Source: Methylopila henanensis (GTDB lineage Bacteria > Pseudomonadota > Alphaproteobacteria > Rhizobiales > Methylopilaceae). From it: 64,000 bases of DNA. The notes beneath the pieces are model-generated. The model was not told the DNA's origin and searched no databases. It was given only the letters and a program-made list of their open reading frames with translations. Below, piece by piece: positions 33,773 through 44,195 of this stretch (position 1 is its first letter; the number at the start of each line of letters is the position of its first letter). A program made the position numbers and the translations under genes. The stretch is from positions 434,001-498,000 of the forward strand of contig NZ_JBHUER010000001.1 of assembly GCF_042681025.1 (NCBI RefSeq). Reading direction: 5' to 3'.

Positions 33773-35369
33773 CCTTCCGCCGGCGCGCCAGCCTTCAGCA
33801 GCTTGTAGGTCACGCTGTCCACCAGCGCCTGGAACGAGGCGTCGATGATGTTCGGCGACACGCCGACCGTGGTCCAGACCTCGCCGTCGCCGTCGGTCGA
33901 TTCGACCAGAACCCGCGTCACCGCCTCCGTGCCGCCGTTCAGGATGCGGACCTTGTAGTCCGTCAGCTTGAGGTCGGAGATGTAGGGCTGGTACCGGCCG
34001 AGGTCCTTGCGCAGCGCGACGTCGAGCGCGTTGACGGGGCCGATGCCTTCCGCCGCGGTCATCAACGGATCTCCGTCGACCATCGCCTTCACCACCGCTT
34101 CCGACACCGTCACCCGCTCGCCGAAGGCGTTGTGGCGGCGCTCGACCATCACGCGGAAGCTTTCGACCGAGAAGAAGTCGGGGACCCTTCCGAGCGCCCG
34201 CTTGGCGAGCAGGGCGAAGGACGCCTCGGCGCCCTCGTAGGAATAGCCGAGCGCCTCGCGCTCCTTGACCGTCGCCAGCAGGAGATCGAGCCGCGGGTCG
34301 GCCTTGTCGACCTCGACTCCGACGCGCGCGAGCTCCGCCAGCAGATTGGACTTGCCGCCCTGGTCCGAGACCAGCAGGCGGCGGCGGTTGCCGACGCTTT
34401 CAGGCGCCACATGCTCGTAGGTACGGGGGTCCTTCAGGATCGCGGAGGCGTGGATGCCCGCCTTCGTCGCGAAGGCGTTGGCGCCGACATAGGGCGCATA
34501 GCGGTTCGACGGCCGGTTCACCAGCTCGTCGAAGGCGCGCGAGAGCTGCGACAGCGACGCCAGGCCCTCGTCGGACACCCCGATTTCGAACCGCTCGGCG
34601 AAATCGGGCTTCAGCTTCAGCGTCGGGATCAGGGTGACGAGGTTGGCGTTGCCGCAGCGCTCGCCGAGCCCGTTCAGCGTGCCCTGGATCTGGCGCACGC
34701 CGGCGCTGACAGCGGCCAGAGAGTTGGCGACCGCGAGCCCCATGTCGTCATGGGCGTGGATGCCGAGATGATCGCCCGGCGCCGCATGGATCGCCTCCCG
34801 CACGATCGCCGCGACTTCGTCCGGGAGGGTGCCGCCGTTGGTGTCGCACAGCACTACCCAGCGCGCCCCAGCCTCCCGCGCGGTGTGGACGCAGGCGAGC
34901 GCGTACGCCGGGTTCGCCTTGAACCCGTCGAAGAAGTGCTCGCAGTCGATCATCGCTTCCTTGCCGGCGGCGACGGCGGCGCGGACGGTGTCGCGGATCT
35001 GCTCGAGATTCTGGTCGAGCGTGACGCCGAGCGCGTGGACGACATGAAAGTCCGAGGTCTTGGCGACGAAGCAGCAGGCCGCGGCCCTGGCCTGCAGCAC
35101 CCCTTGCAGGCCGGGATCGTTCTCCGCCGAACGGCCGGTCCGCTTCGTCATGCCGAAGGCGGTGAAGACCGCGCGCTCGGTGCGGGACGCCGAGAAGAAC
35201 TCGGTGTCCACGGGATTCGCGCCGGGAAAGCCGCCCTCCACGTAGTCCACGCCCAAGCGGTCGAGCAGGCGCGCGACCATGATCTTGTCCTGCAGCGTGA
35301 AATCGACGCCCGCCGTCTGCGCCCCGTCGCGCAGGGTGGTGTCGAACAGGTAGAGCCGCTCGCGCGCGC

Positions 35370-35373
<4 letters not shown>
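33760..35373 (-). CDS. cimA: (R)-citramalate synthase
   Basis: 537 residues. The HMGL-like TIM barrel starts with FDTTLRDGAQT (DTTLRDG at residues 11-17), with the metal site HAHDDMGLAVANS near residue 206. The LeuA dimer domain ends the protein (VRVLESTDGDGEVWTTVGVSPNIIDASFQALVDSV). The length and the wording match CimA rather than LeuA. It condenses pyruvate with acetyl-CoA for isoleucine synthesis independent of threonine. A GTG start at 35373 overlaps the cysS stop as GTGA. The 3' end overlaps the DUF599 gene by 13 bases. Confidence 0.92.
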
Positions 35374-36728
<1,355 letters not shown>

Positions 36729-36926
36729 GCCCCATCCTCCTCGTCGGCCGGAGGCGCCGCTGTTCTCTTGACGACAAAGAAAAACCGCCGCGCTCAGCCT
36801 GTCGCTTAAGCGCAGATAATGACGATCCGGTTGATGCGGGGCGTCGCGATCTTCATGGCGCGGGACAATGGTTGAGCGGATGTTCTGCGTCAAGCGATCG
36901 CGGCGGACGCCCGGCCGCGGCGTCCC

Positions 36927-37493
36927 TTACGCAGACGGCTGCGAATCGCGCGCCTCGGCCGTCACGGCGCGCAGGGCGTCCTCCGCGGCGAGGAACGCCT
37001 GGACCTCCGGCGCGGGCGGCGGGCTTTCCGCCACGACCCCGACCTCAGCCATCAGTTCCCGGATCGGCACGAAGCGGCGGGCGGCGCGGTCGTAGAGCGC
37101 GGCTCGCACCAGCGCGATGGCCGCCACGGCGTCGCCCTCGCCCAGAAAGCGGTGCTCGATCACGAGATGCGTCTCGGTCCACGACGCGATCGCGGTGCGA
37201 AGCCGGAAGCGCGCGAACGGCCGCAGCTCACGGCGGAACCGGATCTCGCCCGCGCTCACCACCGGCGTCCAGCGATGCGCGAGCACCGCGCGCCAGAGCC
37301 CCGACCGCAGGATCATGTCCGTGCGCCCAAGGTCCATCAGGGTCCAGTACCGCCCGTTGTTCATGTGCGCGGACAGGTCGAGGTCGTGCGGCCAGACCCG
37401 GAAGGCGAGATTCGAGACGTCGAGCGGCGGCGTCAGCTTTGGCCGGAACCGGAACGTCACGATCAGCCACAGTAGGCGCAGCCAGAGATTCAT
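36927..37493 (-). CDS. Acyl-CoA thioesterase family protein (hotdog fold)
   Basis: 188 residues from ATG 37493. The hotdog/4HBT signature is RVWPHDLDLSAHMNNGRYWTLMDLGR, with the catalytic-type aspartate and the H-MNN-Y motif, as in the THEM6/YbgC-like group. The N-terminus is hydrophobic (LWLRLLWLIVTF) and may associate with membrane. The substrate is unknown. It is separated by 198 bases from cysS, with no evident feature in the gap. Confidence 0.8.
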   Translation of the reverse strand: MNLWLRLLWLIVTFRFRPKLTPPLDVSNLAFRVWPHDLDLSAHMNNGRYWTLMDLGRTDMILRSGLWRAVLAHRWTPVVSAGEIRFRRELRPFARFRLRTAIASWTETHLVIEHRFLGEGDAVAAIALVRAALYDRAARRFVPIRELMAEVGVVAESPPPAPEVQAFLAAEDALRAVTAEARDSQPSA

Positions 37494-37627
37494 GGGCGGA
37501 TAGAACTTTCGGCGATGCGGTGGTCGAGGCGCAGCCTGGGAACGAACAAGCGGCGCCCTTGGTAACACAGGCGGCGGCCTGTCGCGCGCATGCGCCTGCC
37601 GCAGCGCGGCATAAGAGTTTCTTGAGA

Positions 37628-37656
37628 TTGAAGCGGTTTCATTACGAAGATTTAAG
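37628..37656 (+). promoter_or_regulatory. Candidate promoter of the pqq operon
   Basis: TTGAAG (37628-37633), a 17-base spacer and TTTAAG (37651-37656) give a moderate sigma-70 promoter about 110 bases before pqqA. It is set in the only A/T-enriched part of this gap. Confidence 0.45.
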
Positions 37657-37710
37657 CCGCCGATCGCTGGCGCAATCAGGGCGCCAAAGCTACCTTCCAT
37701 CCTGCGCAAA

Positions 37711-37728
37711 GCAACATTCGAACGTTGC
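37711..37728. promoter_or_regulatory. 18-bp dyad in the pqqA leader
   Basis: GCAAC-A-TTCGAA-C-GTTGC reads nearly the same on both strands (one mismatched pair), 41 bases before the pqqA start. It may be an operator or an RNA hairpin. The direct repeat TTAGGA at 37745-37750 and 37756-37761 follows, the second copy overlapping the AGGAGG ribosome site at 37758-37763. Confidence 0.55.
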
Positions 37729-37768
37729 TCCCAGCGTGAAAGTCTTAGGAAACCCTTAGGAGGCTACA

Positions 37769-37849
37769 ATGGCCATCTGGACCGCCCCGATCGTCGAAGA
37801 GACCCCCGTCGGCCTCGAAGTGACGTCGTACTCCCCGGCTGAGCTCTGA
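37769..37849 (+). CDS. pqqA: PQQ precursor peptide PqqA
   Basis: 26 residues: MAIWTAPIVEETPVGLEVTS followed by YSPAEL. The glutamate E17 and tyrosine Y21 (E-x3-Y) are the residues cross-linked by PqqE to make PQQ, and the surrounding GLEVTSY matches PqqA peptides of methylotrophs. A perfect AGGAGG lies 5 bases before the ATG, as expected for a highly translated small peptide. A short hairpin (GTCGAA at 37855-37860 with TTCGAC at 37872-37877) lies in the 50 bases before pqqB and could lower expression of the downstream genes. Confidence 0.96.
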   Translation: MAIWTAPIVEETPVGLEVTSYSPAEL

Positions 37850-37899
37850 GCCCAGTCGAATGGTTTTCGGGTTCGACGATCGTTTCGTAGGCTGACGCC

Positions 37900-38853
37900 A
37901 TGACGTTGCGGATCGTCGTTCTCGGCTCCGCCGCCGGCGGCGGCTTTCCCCAGTGGAATTGCCGCTGTCCGGTGTGCGCGCTGGCGTGGGACCGTGACCC
38001 CCGGGTCAAGTCCCGCACTCAGTCCTCGATCGCGATCGAGACCGGCGACGACCGTTGGACGCTGTTCAACGCCTCGCCCGATCTTCGCTCGCAGATTCTC
38101 GCGACCCCGCAGGTTCAGCCCAGGGGCTTGCGCGACAGCCCGATCCGGTCGGTCGTGCTGACCAATGGCGACGTCGACCATGTCGACGGTCTGATCACGC
38201 TGCGCGAACGCTCGCCGCTCACGATCTACGCCACCTCAGAGATTTCCGCGATCATCGACGCCAATCCGGTCTACGGCGTGCTCGCCAAGGATGTGGTGGC
38301 GCGCCGGACGGTCGATCTCGGCGCGACGTTCCAAATCGACGACACGACGATCGAGTTCTTCGGCGTGCCCGGCAAAGTGCCGCTCTACATGGAGACCGAG
38401 AGCCTGAAGATCGGCGACGTCGGCGGCGACACGGTCGGCGTGGACGTGCGCAGAGGGGGATCGCGGCTGGTCTACATTCCCGGATGCGCGGTGGTGAACG
38501 ACGAGGTTCGCGCCCGGGTCGAAGGCGCCGACGCGTTGCTTTTCGACGGCACGGTGTTCGACGACGACGAGATGCAGCGCGCTGGCGTCGGCGTGAAGAC
38601 GGGCCGGCGCATGGGCCATGTCCCGCTGTCGGGCGCAGGCGGCTCGTTGGAAGAATTCAAGGGTGTGAATGTGGGCCGGAAGATCTACATTCACATCAAC
38701 AATACCAACCCCATCCTGATCGAGGGCTCGCCCCAGCGGCAGGCCGTCGAGGCCGCCGGATGGGAGGTTTCGGAAGACGGGCTGGAGGTCGCGCTGGGCG
38801 ACTTCGCCGGGGCGCTTCAGGCCCATGGCGACCGCGGATCAACCGCGGCGTAA
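37900..38853 (+). CDS. pqqB: PQQ biosynthesis protein PqqB
   Basis: 317 residues with a metallo-beta-lactamase fold. The zinc-binding CRCPVC is at residues 21-26, after AAGGGFPQWN, and TNGDVDHVDGL provides the active-site metal motif. PqqB acts in oxidation of the cross-linked PqqA-derived intermediate. It follows pqqA by 50 bases and precedes pqqC by 22. Confidence 0.95.
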   Translation: MTLRIVVLGSAAGGGFPQWNCRCPVCALAWDRDPRVKSRTQSSIAIETGDDRWTLFNASPDLRSQILATPQVQPRGLRDSPIRSVVLTNGDVDHVDGLITLRERSPLTIYATSEISAIIDANPVYGVLAKDVVARRTVDLGATFQIDDTTIEFFGVPGKVPLYMETESLKIGDVGGDTVGVDVRRGGSRLVYIPGCAVVNDEVRARVEGADALLFDGTVFDDDEMQRAGVGVKTGRRMGHVPLSGAGGSLEEFKGVNVGRKIYIHINNTNPILIEGSPQRQAVEAAGWEVSEDGLEVALGDFAGALQAHGDRGSTAA

Positions 38854-38875
38854 CGATCTGCGGAGGACTGTCGGA

Positions 38876-39628
38876 ATGCCCGAGCTGCTTTCGCCTGCCG
38901 AACTTGAGGCGCGTCTCCGCGACGTCGGCGCCCGGCGGTACCACAGCCTTCATCCGTTCCAGATCCGCCTGCAGTCCGGCCAGTGCTCGCGCACCGAGGT
39001 CGAGGCCTGGGCGCTGAACCGCTATCTCTACCAGGCCTGCATTCCGCAGAAGGACGCGCACATCCTCGCCCGGATGGAGAGCGCCGCCGACCGCCGCGAA
39101 TGGCGCCAGCGCATCATCGACCATGACGGCGAACGCGAGGGCGAGGGCGGCATCGCCAAGTGGCTGAAGCTCACCGACGACCTCGGCCTCGATCGCGAGA
39201 CGGTGGTCTCCGGCCGGCTCGCTTTGCCCGCCACCAAGTTCGCGGTGACGTCCTACATCTCGTTCTGCCGCGACCGTCCGCTGCTGGAGGCGATCGCCTC
39301 GTCGCTCACCGAGCTGTTCTCGCCTTCGGTGATCAAGGTCCGCTCCGAGGGCATGCTCGCCCATTACGACTACGTCACCCCGGAGACGCTGGCCTACTTC
39401 AACAAGCGTCCGGTGCAAGCCAAGCGCGACAGCGACTTCGCGCTCGCCTACGTCATCGAGCACGCGAAGACGCGCGAAGCTCAGGATGCGGCGATCGCGG
39501 CGCTCGAATTCAAGTGCTCGATGCTGTGGACGATGCTCGACGCGCTCGAGCACGGCTACATCTACGCGAAGCCTTGGCCGGACGCGTTCCAGGCCCAGGA
39601 CGGCGCGTCGCGACAGGCCGCGGAATGA
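38876..39628 (+). CDS. pqqC: Pyrroloquinoline-quinone synthase PqqC
   Basis: 250 residues from ATG 38876, with GGAGG 9 bases upstream. Heme-oxygenase-like fold; the segments HPFQIRLQSGQC, WALNRYLYQ, IDHDGEREGEGGIAKWL and EGMLAHYDYVTPETLAYF are diagnostic. It catalyses the final ring closure and eight-electron oxidation to PQQ. It is not fused to pqqD, unlike the pqqCD gene of Methylobacterium; instead the two overlap as ATGA. Confidence 0.95.
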   Translation: MPELLSPAELEARLRDVGARRYHSLHPFQIRLQSGQCSRTEVEAWALNRYLYQACIPQKDAHILARMESAADRREWRQRIIDHDGEREGEGGIAKWLKLTDDLGLDRETVVSGRLALPATKFAVTSYISFCRDRPLLEAIASSLTELFSPSVIKVRSEGMLAHYDYVTPETLAYFNKRPVQAKRDSDFALAYVIEHAKTREAQDAAIAALEFKCSMLWTMLDALEHGYIYAKPWPDAFQAQDGASRQAAE

Positions 39629-39906
39629 CCGAGGTCTCTTCGGAGGCGGTGCCGAAACTGCCGCGCGGCGTGCGTCTTCGCCGCGATGAAGTGCGCAACG
39701 AATGGCTCCTGCTCGCGCCGGAGCGCGTCCTCAAGCCGGACGCGATCGCGGTCGCGGTGCTGGAGCGCTGCGACGGAGTGAAGACGGTGGCGGAGATCGT
39801 CGATGATCTCGCCACCGCTTATGCGGCTCCGCGCGAGACGATCGAGACCGACGTCAAGGCGATGCTCGCGGATCTCGCGAACAAGCGCGTGCTTGATCTG
39901 GGCTGA
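39625..39906 (+). CDS. pqqD: PqqA-binding chaperone PqqD
   Basis: 93 residues. RiPP recognition element with LPRGVRLRRDEVRNEWLLLAPERVLKPD and TVAEIVDDLATAY, typical of PqqD. It delivers PqqA to PqqE. The ATG at 39625 overlaps the pqqC stop by 4 bases. A 66-base gap separates it from pqqE. Confidence 0.94.
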   Translation: MTEVSSEAVPKLPRGVRLRRDEVRNEWLLLAPERVLKPDAIAVAVLERCDGVKTVAEIVDDLATAYAAPRETIETDVKAMLADLANKRVLDLG

Positions 39907-39972
39907 GGCGGCGTCCGCCTCGCAGCCCAAACGGCGGACGGGCTTCCGGGCCCGCTCGCGGGAGAAGCGTCC

Positions 39973-41166
39973 ATGAACGACATGACCGTTCCGAACCCGG
40001 CTTCGGCGACCCGCGTGGCGCCGCCGGCTCCGCTTGGCATGCTGGCCGAGCTGACGCACCGCTGTCCCCTCTCCTGCCCCTACTGCTCGAATCCGGTGGA
40101 TCTCGAGAAGCGTTCGGTCGAGCTCGACACCGAGACCTGGAAGCGGGTGTTCTCGGAAGCCGCCGCCATGGGCGTGCTGCATCTCCACCTTTCCGGCGGC
40201 GAGCCCACCGCGCGCAAGGACATCGTCGAGCTCACCGCACATGCGGTGAAGGTCGGGCTCTACACCAACCTCATCACCTCGGGCATCGGCGTCACGCGCG
40301 AGAAGCTGCAGGAGCTGGCGGACGCTGGGCTGGATCACGTCCAGCTCTCGATCCAGGACGCGCTGCCCGACAACGCCGACCGCATCGCGGGCCTGAAAGG
40401 CGCGCATGAGAAGAAGCGCGTTCTCGCCGGCCACGTGCTGGAGCTCGGCCTGCCGCTCACGATCAACGCCGTGATCCACCGCGCCAACATCGAGAACATC
40501 GAGGCGCTGGTGCACATGGCGCTGGAGTTCGGCGCGCGCCGTGTCGAGATCGCGCATTCGCAGTACTACGGCTGGGCGCTCGAGAACCGGAACATGCTCA
40601 TGCCGACGCGCGAGCAGGTGATGAAGGCGGCCGACACGGTCGAGCGGCTGCGCGAGGAGCTTCAGGGCAAGCTCGTCATCGACGCCGTGGTGCCGGACTA
40701 TTACGCCCGCCGCCCCAAGCCCTGCGTCGGCGGGTGGGGCAAGCAATCCCTCAACGTCACGCCGCAGGGCAAAGTGCTGCCGTGCCACGCAGCCGAAACG
40801 ATTCCCCATCTCGTGTTCGACTACGTCACCGAAAAGAGCCTGTCGGAGATCTGGGAGCATGGCTCCGCCTTCGAGGCCTATCGCGGCACGAGCTGGATGA
40901 AGGAGCCCTGCACCTCCTGCCCGCGCAAGGAGATCGACTTCGGCGGCTGCCGCTGCCAAGCGCTCGCGATCACCGGCGATCCGGCCAACGCCGACCCCGC
41001 CTGCTCGCTCTCGCCGCACCACGCCAAGATCACCTCCCTGGCGCTGAAGGCGGCGGATTCCGGCAAGTCCGACTACGTCTACCGCAGCTTCGGAGGGGCG
41101 AAGGGCGGGCCGCGCGTGGAGATCACCCGTTCGAACTCCTCGGGCGCGAACCTCGCGCCGAACTGA
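39973..41166 (+). CDS. pqqE: PqqA peptide cyclase PqqE (radical SAM)
   Basis: 397 residues. The radical SAM cluster is C31-x3-C35-x2-C38 (CPLSCPYC), followed by HLSGGEPT. The C-terminal SPASM domain is seen in the cysteines of KPCVGGWGKQSLNVTPQGKVLPC and CTSCPRKEIDFGGCRCQA. It forms the Glu-Tyr carbon-carbon bond in PqqA. It is the last recognisable gene of the operon. Confidence 0.96.
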   Translation: MNDMTVPNPASATRVAPPAPLGMLAELTHRCPLSCPYCSNPVDLEKRSVELDTETWKRVFSEAAAMGVLHLHLSGGEPTARKDIVELTAHAVKVGLYTNLITSGIGVTREKLQELADAGLDHVQLSIQDALPDNADRIAGLKGAHEKKRVLAGHVLELGLPLTINAVIHRANIENIEALVHMALEFGARRVEIAHSQYYGWALENRNMLMPTREQVMKAADTVERLREELQGKLVIDAVVPDYYARRPKPCVGGWGKQSLNVTPQGKVLPCHAAETIPHLVFDYVTEKSLSEIWEHGSAFEAYRGTSWMKEPCTSCPRKEIDFGGCRCQALAITGDPANADPACSLSPHHAKITSLALKAADSGKSDYVYRSFGGAKGGPRVEITRSNSSGANLAPN

Positions 41167-41304
41167 GCGGGCCGGGCGGCCAATGTGAGGCCGCATCCTC
41201 ACTTCCGTCTCATTCCGGCGGCCCTGTGCGCAGCGGCCTCGAAGAGGTATGTACGGGTCGGGGCCGGCGCCGCAGACGGCGTCGAATCGCCTGAAAGGAT
41301 GCGG

Positions 41305-42465
41305 ATGAGGTCGAGGATCGTCGCAATCGCAGCCGTCGCGCTCGCGCTGACGGCGGCGACCGGGGACGCGCTGGCGCAGCAGGGCTCCGATCAGTGTCTG
41401 CGGCTCGAGGCGCAGCTCGCTTCGCTCGACCGCGGCGGCGCGCGCCGCGCAGACCCCCGCCAGATCGAGCGCGACGCCAACCGGCAGCAGTACGAACTCG
41501 ACCGGACCAAGGCTTATGCGCGCGGCCTCGGCTGCGGCCGTGGCTTCCTGTTTTCGTCGCCGCCGCCGGAATGCGCGGACGTGCAGCGCCGCATCAAGCA
41601 GATGGAGGTCAACCTCGACCGCCTGATGTCGCAGGCCCAGCAGGCGTCGCAGAGCGGCGGCGACCCCCGCCGGCGCGAACTGCTGTTCGCCCTCGCCCGC
41701 AACCAGTGCGGGCCGCAGTACCGCTTGGTCGAACGCCGGGTCGAGCGCCCGCAGGAGCGCAAGGGCTTCTTCGAGATGCTGTTCGGCGGCGGGAACGCGC
41801 CGGCGCAGGAGGAGACCATCGTCGAGCCGGAGATGGACCCGCAGTCGACGCCGCGGGTGTCGACCTTCCGTACGGTCTGCGTCCGCACCTGCGACGGATT
41901 CTTCTTCCCGATCTCGTTCCAGACCACCCGGAACGCCTTCGAACGCGACGAGGGCATCTGCGAGGCGACCTGCCCGGGCGCAGAGGCGCGGCTCTACGCC
42001 TATCCCAATCCCGGCGGGCAGATGGAGCAGGCGACGAGCGTCGACGGCGAACCTTACGCCAAGCTCCAGAACGCGTTCCGCTACCGCAAGGAGTTCGTCG
42101 CGGGCTGCTCGTGCAAACCGGAAGGCATGAGTTGGGCCGAGGCGCTCGCGGGCGTCGAGGACAAGACCGTCAAGAAGGGCGACATCGTCGTCGACGAACA
42201 GAAGGCGCTCGAAATGTCGCGGCCGGGCTCCGCGCCGGGGCAGTCGACACGCCCCAACCCGCAGGCGCGCGCGCAGCGCCCGGCGTCTGAGCAGGCTCCG
42301 GCCGACGCGCCCTTCGCCACGGAATCGCGGCCGGCGGCGCCCCGCACGCGCAACGACGTCATCATCACCGACGACGCGCCGATCACCCGCGGCGGCGACG
42401 TGCAGCGTCGTCCGCTCGACGGTCCGGCCGTGGAGCGGGCCCCGTCCGGCCTGCCGGAGGATTGA
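41305..42465 (+). CDS. DUF2865 domain secreted protein
   Basis: 386 residues from ATG 41305; AAGGA lies about 6 bases upstream, and ATG 41299 is an alternative. The signal peptide ends ALAQQ near residue 25. The conserved block FRTVCVRTCDGFFFPISFQTT, then CEATCPGAEARLYAYPNPGG, identifies DUF2865, an alphaproteobacterial family of unknown function. Eight or more cysteines occur in pairs, as in a disulfide-bonded periplasmic protein. The last 100 residues are low-complexity Pro/Ala/Arg-rich sequence. Confidence 0.82.
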   Translation: MRSRIVAIAAVALALTAATGDALAQQGSDQCLRLEAQLASLDRGGARRADPRQIERDANRQQYELDRTKAYARGLGCGRGFLFSSPPPECADVQRRIKQMEVNLDRLMSQAQQASQSGGDPRRRELLFALARNQCGPQYRLVERRVERPQERKGFFEMLFGGGNAPAQEETIVEPEMDPQSTPRVSTFRTVCVRTCDGFFFPISFQTTRNAFERDEGICEATCPGAEARLYAYPNPGGQMEQATSVDGEPYAKLQNAFRYRKEFVAGCSCKPEGMSWAEALAGVEDKTVKKGDIVVDEQKALEMSRPGSAPGQSTRPNPQARAQRPASEQAPADAPFATESRPAAPRTRNDVIITDDAPITRGGDVQRRPLDGPAVERAPSGLPED

Positions 42466-42543
42466 TCCGCTTGGCGGTTCCGGCGCCGCGGCCCTTGACG
42501 CCGCCGCCCTCCCCGCGTTGATTGCGCGCGCCGGAGAAGAGCG

Positions 42544-43161
42544 ATGACCGCCGTCACCTTGATCGACAACTACGACAGCTTCACCTGGAACGTCGTGCAC
42601 GCGATCGGCGCGCTCGGCGCGACCGTCACCGTGCACCGGAACGACAAGGTGAGCGTGGACGAGGTTCTGGCCGAGGGTCCGGACGCGATCGTGATCTCAC
42701 CCGGCCCCTGCACGCCGCGCGAGGCCGGCGTCTCCTGCGAGCTGATCGCGCGCGCCGCCGCGACGACGCCGATCTTCGGCGTCTGCCTCGGCCATCAGGC
42801 GATCGGCGAGGTGTTCGGCGGGATCGTGGAGCGCGCGCCGGTTCCGGTCCATGGCAAGCTCGCGCGGATCAACCACGCCGGCCGCGGCGTGTTCCGCGGC
42901 GTCAACGGCCCGCTGCGCGCGACCCGCTATCACTCGCTGGTGGTGCGGCGGGACGGCCTGCCGGACGTGCTCGAGGTGACGGCCGAAACCGACGACGGCC
43001 TGATCATGGGGCTGTCGCACCGCGAGCTGCCGATCCACGGCGTCCAGTTCCACCCCGAGAGCATCGCGTCCGAGCACGGGGCGACCCTGTTCGGCAACTT
43101 CCTGGAATCCGCGCGCGTCTGGAACGCCTCCCGCCGCGACCCCGCGCGCCTCGCAGGCTGA
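42544..43161 (+). CDS. trpG: Anthranilate synthase component II (glutamine amidotransferase)
   Basis: 205 residues. Class I glutamine amidotransferase: oxyanion ISPGPCTP, nucleophile C81 in GVCLGHQ, and H170/E172 in QFHPES. It supplies ammonia to TrpE for anthranilate synthesis. TrpE is not adjacent in this window; only trpG-trpD follow. The gene lies 13 bases before trpD. Confidence 0.93.
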   Translation: MTAVTLIDNYDSFTWNVVHAIGALGATVTVHRNDKVSVDEVLAEGPDAIVISPGPCTPREAGVSCELIARAAATTPIFGVCLGHQAIGEVFGGIVERAPVPVHGKLARINHAGRGVFRGVNGPLRATRYHSLVVRRDGLPDVLEVTAETDDGLIMGLSHRELPIHGVQFHPESIASEHGATLFGNFLESARVWNASRRDPARLAG

Positions 43162-43174
43162 CGGGCGGCGCGCA

Positions 43175-44191
43175 GTGGAGAACTTCAAGGCGGTCATCGC
43201 CCATGTCGCCGAGGGATGTCCGCTGTCGCGCGGCGAGGCCGAGGCGGCGTTCGACCACATCATGTCCGGCGAGGCGACGCCGGCGCAGATCGGCGCCTTT
43301 CTGATGGCGCTCAGGCTGCGCGGCGAAACCGTCGACGAGATCGCCGGCGCGGTCGCCGTCATGCGCGCGAAGATGACGCCGGTGATCGCCCCCGCGGACG
43401 CCGTCGACGTCGTCGGCACCGGCGGCGACGGAGCGGGCTCGGTCAACGTCTCCACCTGCACGGCCTTCGTGGTCGCGGGCTGCGGCGTGGCCGTCGCCAA
43501 GCACGGCAACCGCGCGCTGTCGTCGAAGTCGGGCTCCGCCGACGTGCTGCGCGCGCTCGGCGTCAATGTCGACGCCTCGCCCGAGGTGATCGGCGCCTGC
43601 GTCGCGGAGGCCGGCATCGGCTTCATGTTCGCGCCGAACCATCACGCCGCCATGCGCCATGTGGGCCCCGCCCGCGCGGAGCTCGGCGTACGCACGATCT
43701 TCAACCTGCTCGGCCCGCTCTCGAACCCGGCCGGCGTCCGTCGCCAGATGGTGGGCGTGTTCGCCGAGAAATGGGTCGAGCCGATCGCCGAGGCCCTCAA
43801 GACGCTCGGCGCGGAGAAGGCCTGGATCGTGCACGGCTCGGACGGGCTCGACGAAATCACCACCGCAGGCGTCACGAAGGTCGCGGCGCTGGAGGACGGC
43901 CACGTCACGACGTTCGAGATCACGCCCGAGGACGCCGGACTGCCGCGCCATCCCTCCGACGCGCTGAAGGGCGGCGACGCGGCCGCGAACGCCGTCGCGC
44001 TGCGCGCCGTGCTCGATGGAGCGAAGAACGCCTATCGCGACGTCGCGATCCTGAACGCGGCGGCGACGCTGATCGTGGCCGGGCGGGCGAAGACGCTCGC
44101 GGAAGGCGCGGCGCTCGCCGCCAGCGCGCTCGACACCGGGGCCGCCTATTCCAGGCTCGACGCGCTGGTGCGCGTGTCGAACGCGGGCTGA
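43175..44191 (+). CDS. trpD: Anthranilate phosphoribosyltransferase
   Basis: 338 residues, normal length. PRPP-binding segment VDVVGTGGDGAGSVNVST, then KHGNRALSSKSGSADVLRALG, and FAPNHHAAMRHVGPAR. It transfers the phosphoribosyl group to anthranilate. The GTG start at 43175 is the only start just before the conserved N-terminal helix (ENFKAVIAHV). It converges with the lysE-type gene with 4 bases between stops, so the transcript meets an opposing gene. Confidence 0.95.
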   Translation: MENFKAVIAHVAEGCPLSRGEAEAAFDHIMSGEATPAQIGAFLMALRLRGETVDEIAGAVAVMRAKMTPVIAPADAVDVVGTGGDGAGSVNVSTCTAFVVAGCGVAVAKHGNRALSSKSGSADVLRALGVNVDASPEVIGACVAEAGIGFMFAPNHHAAMRHVGPARAELGVRTIFNLLGPLSNPAGVRRQMVGVFAEKWVEPIAEALKTLGAEKAWIVHGSDGLDEITTAGVTKVAALEDGHVTTFEITPEDAGLPRHPSDALKGGDAAANAVALRAVLDGAKNAYRDVAILNAAATLIVAGRAKTLAEGAALAASALDTGAAYSRLDALVRVSNAG

Positions 44192-44195
44192 CCCG

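Noticed and set aside
39562..42636. A 1024-codon minus-strand frame opposite pqqD-pqqE and the DUF2865 gene
   Set aside because: All three sense genes have strong motifs; the antisense translation is compositionally biased.
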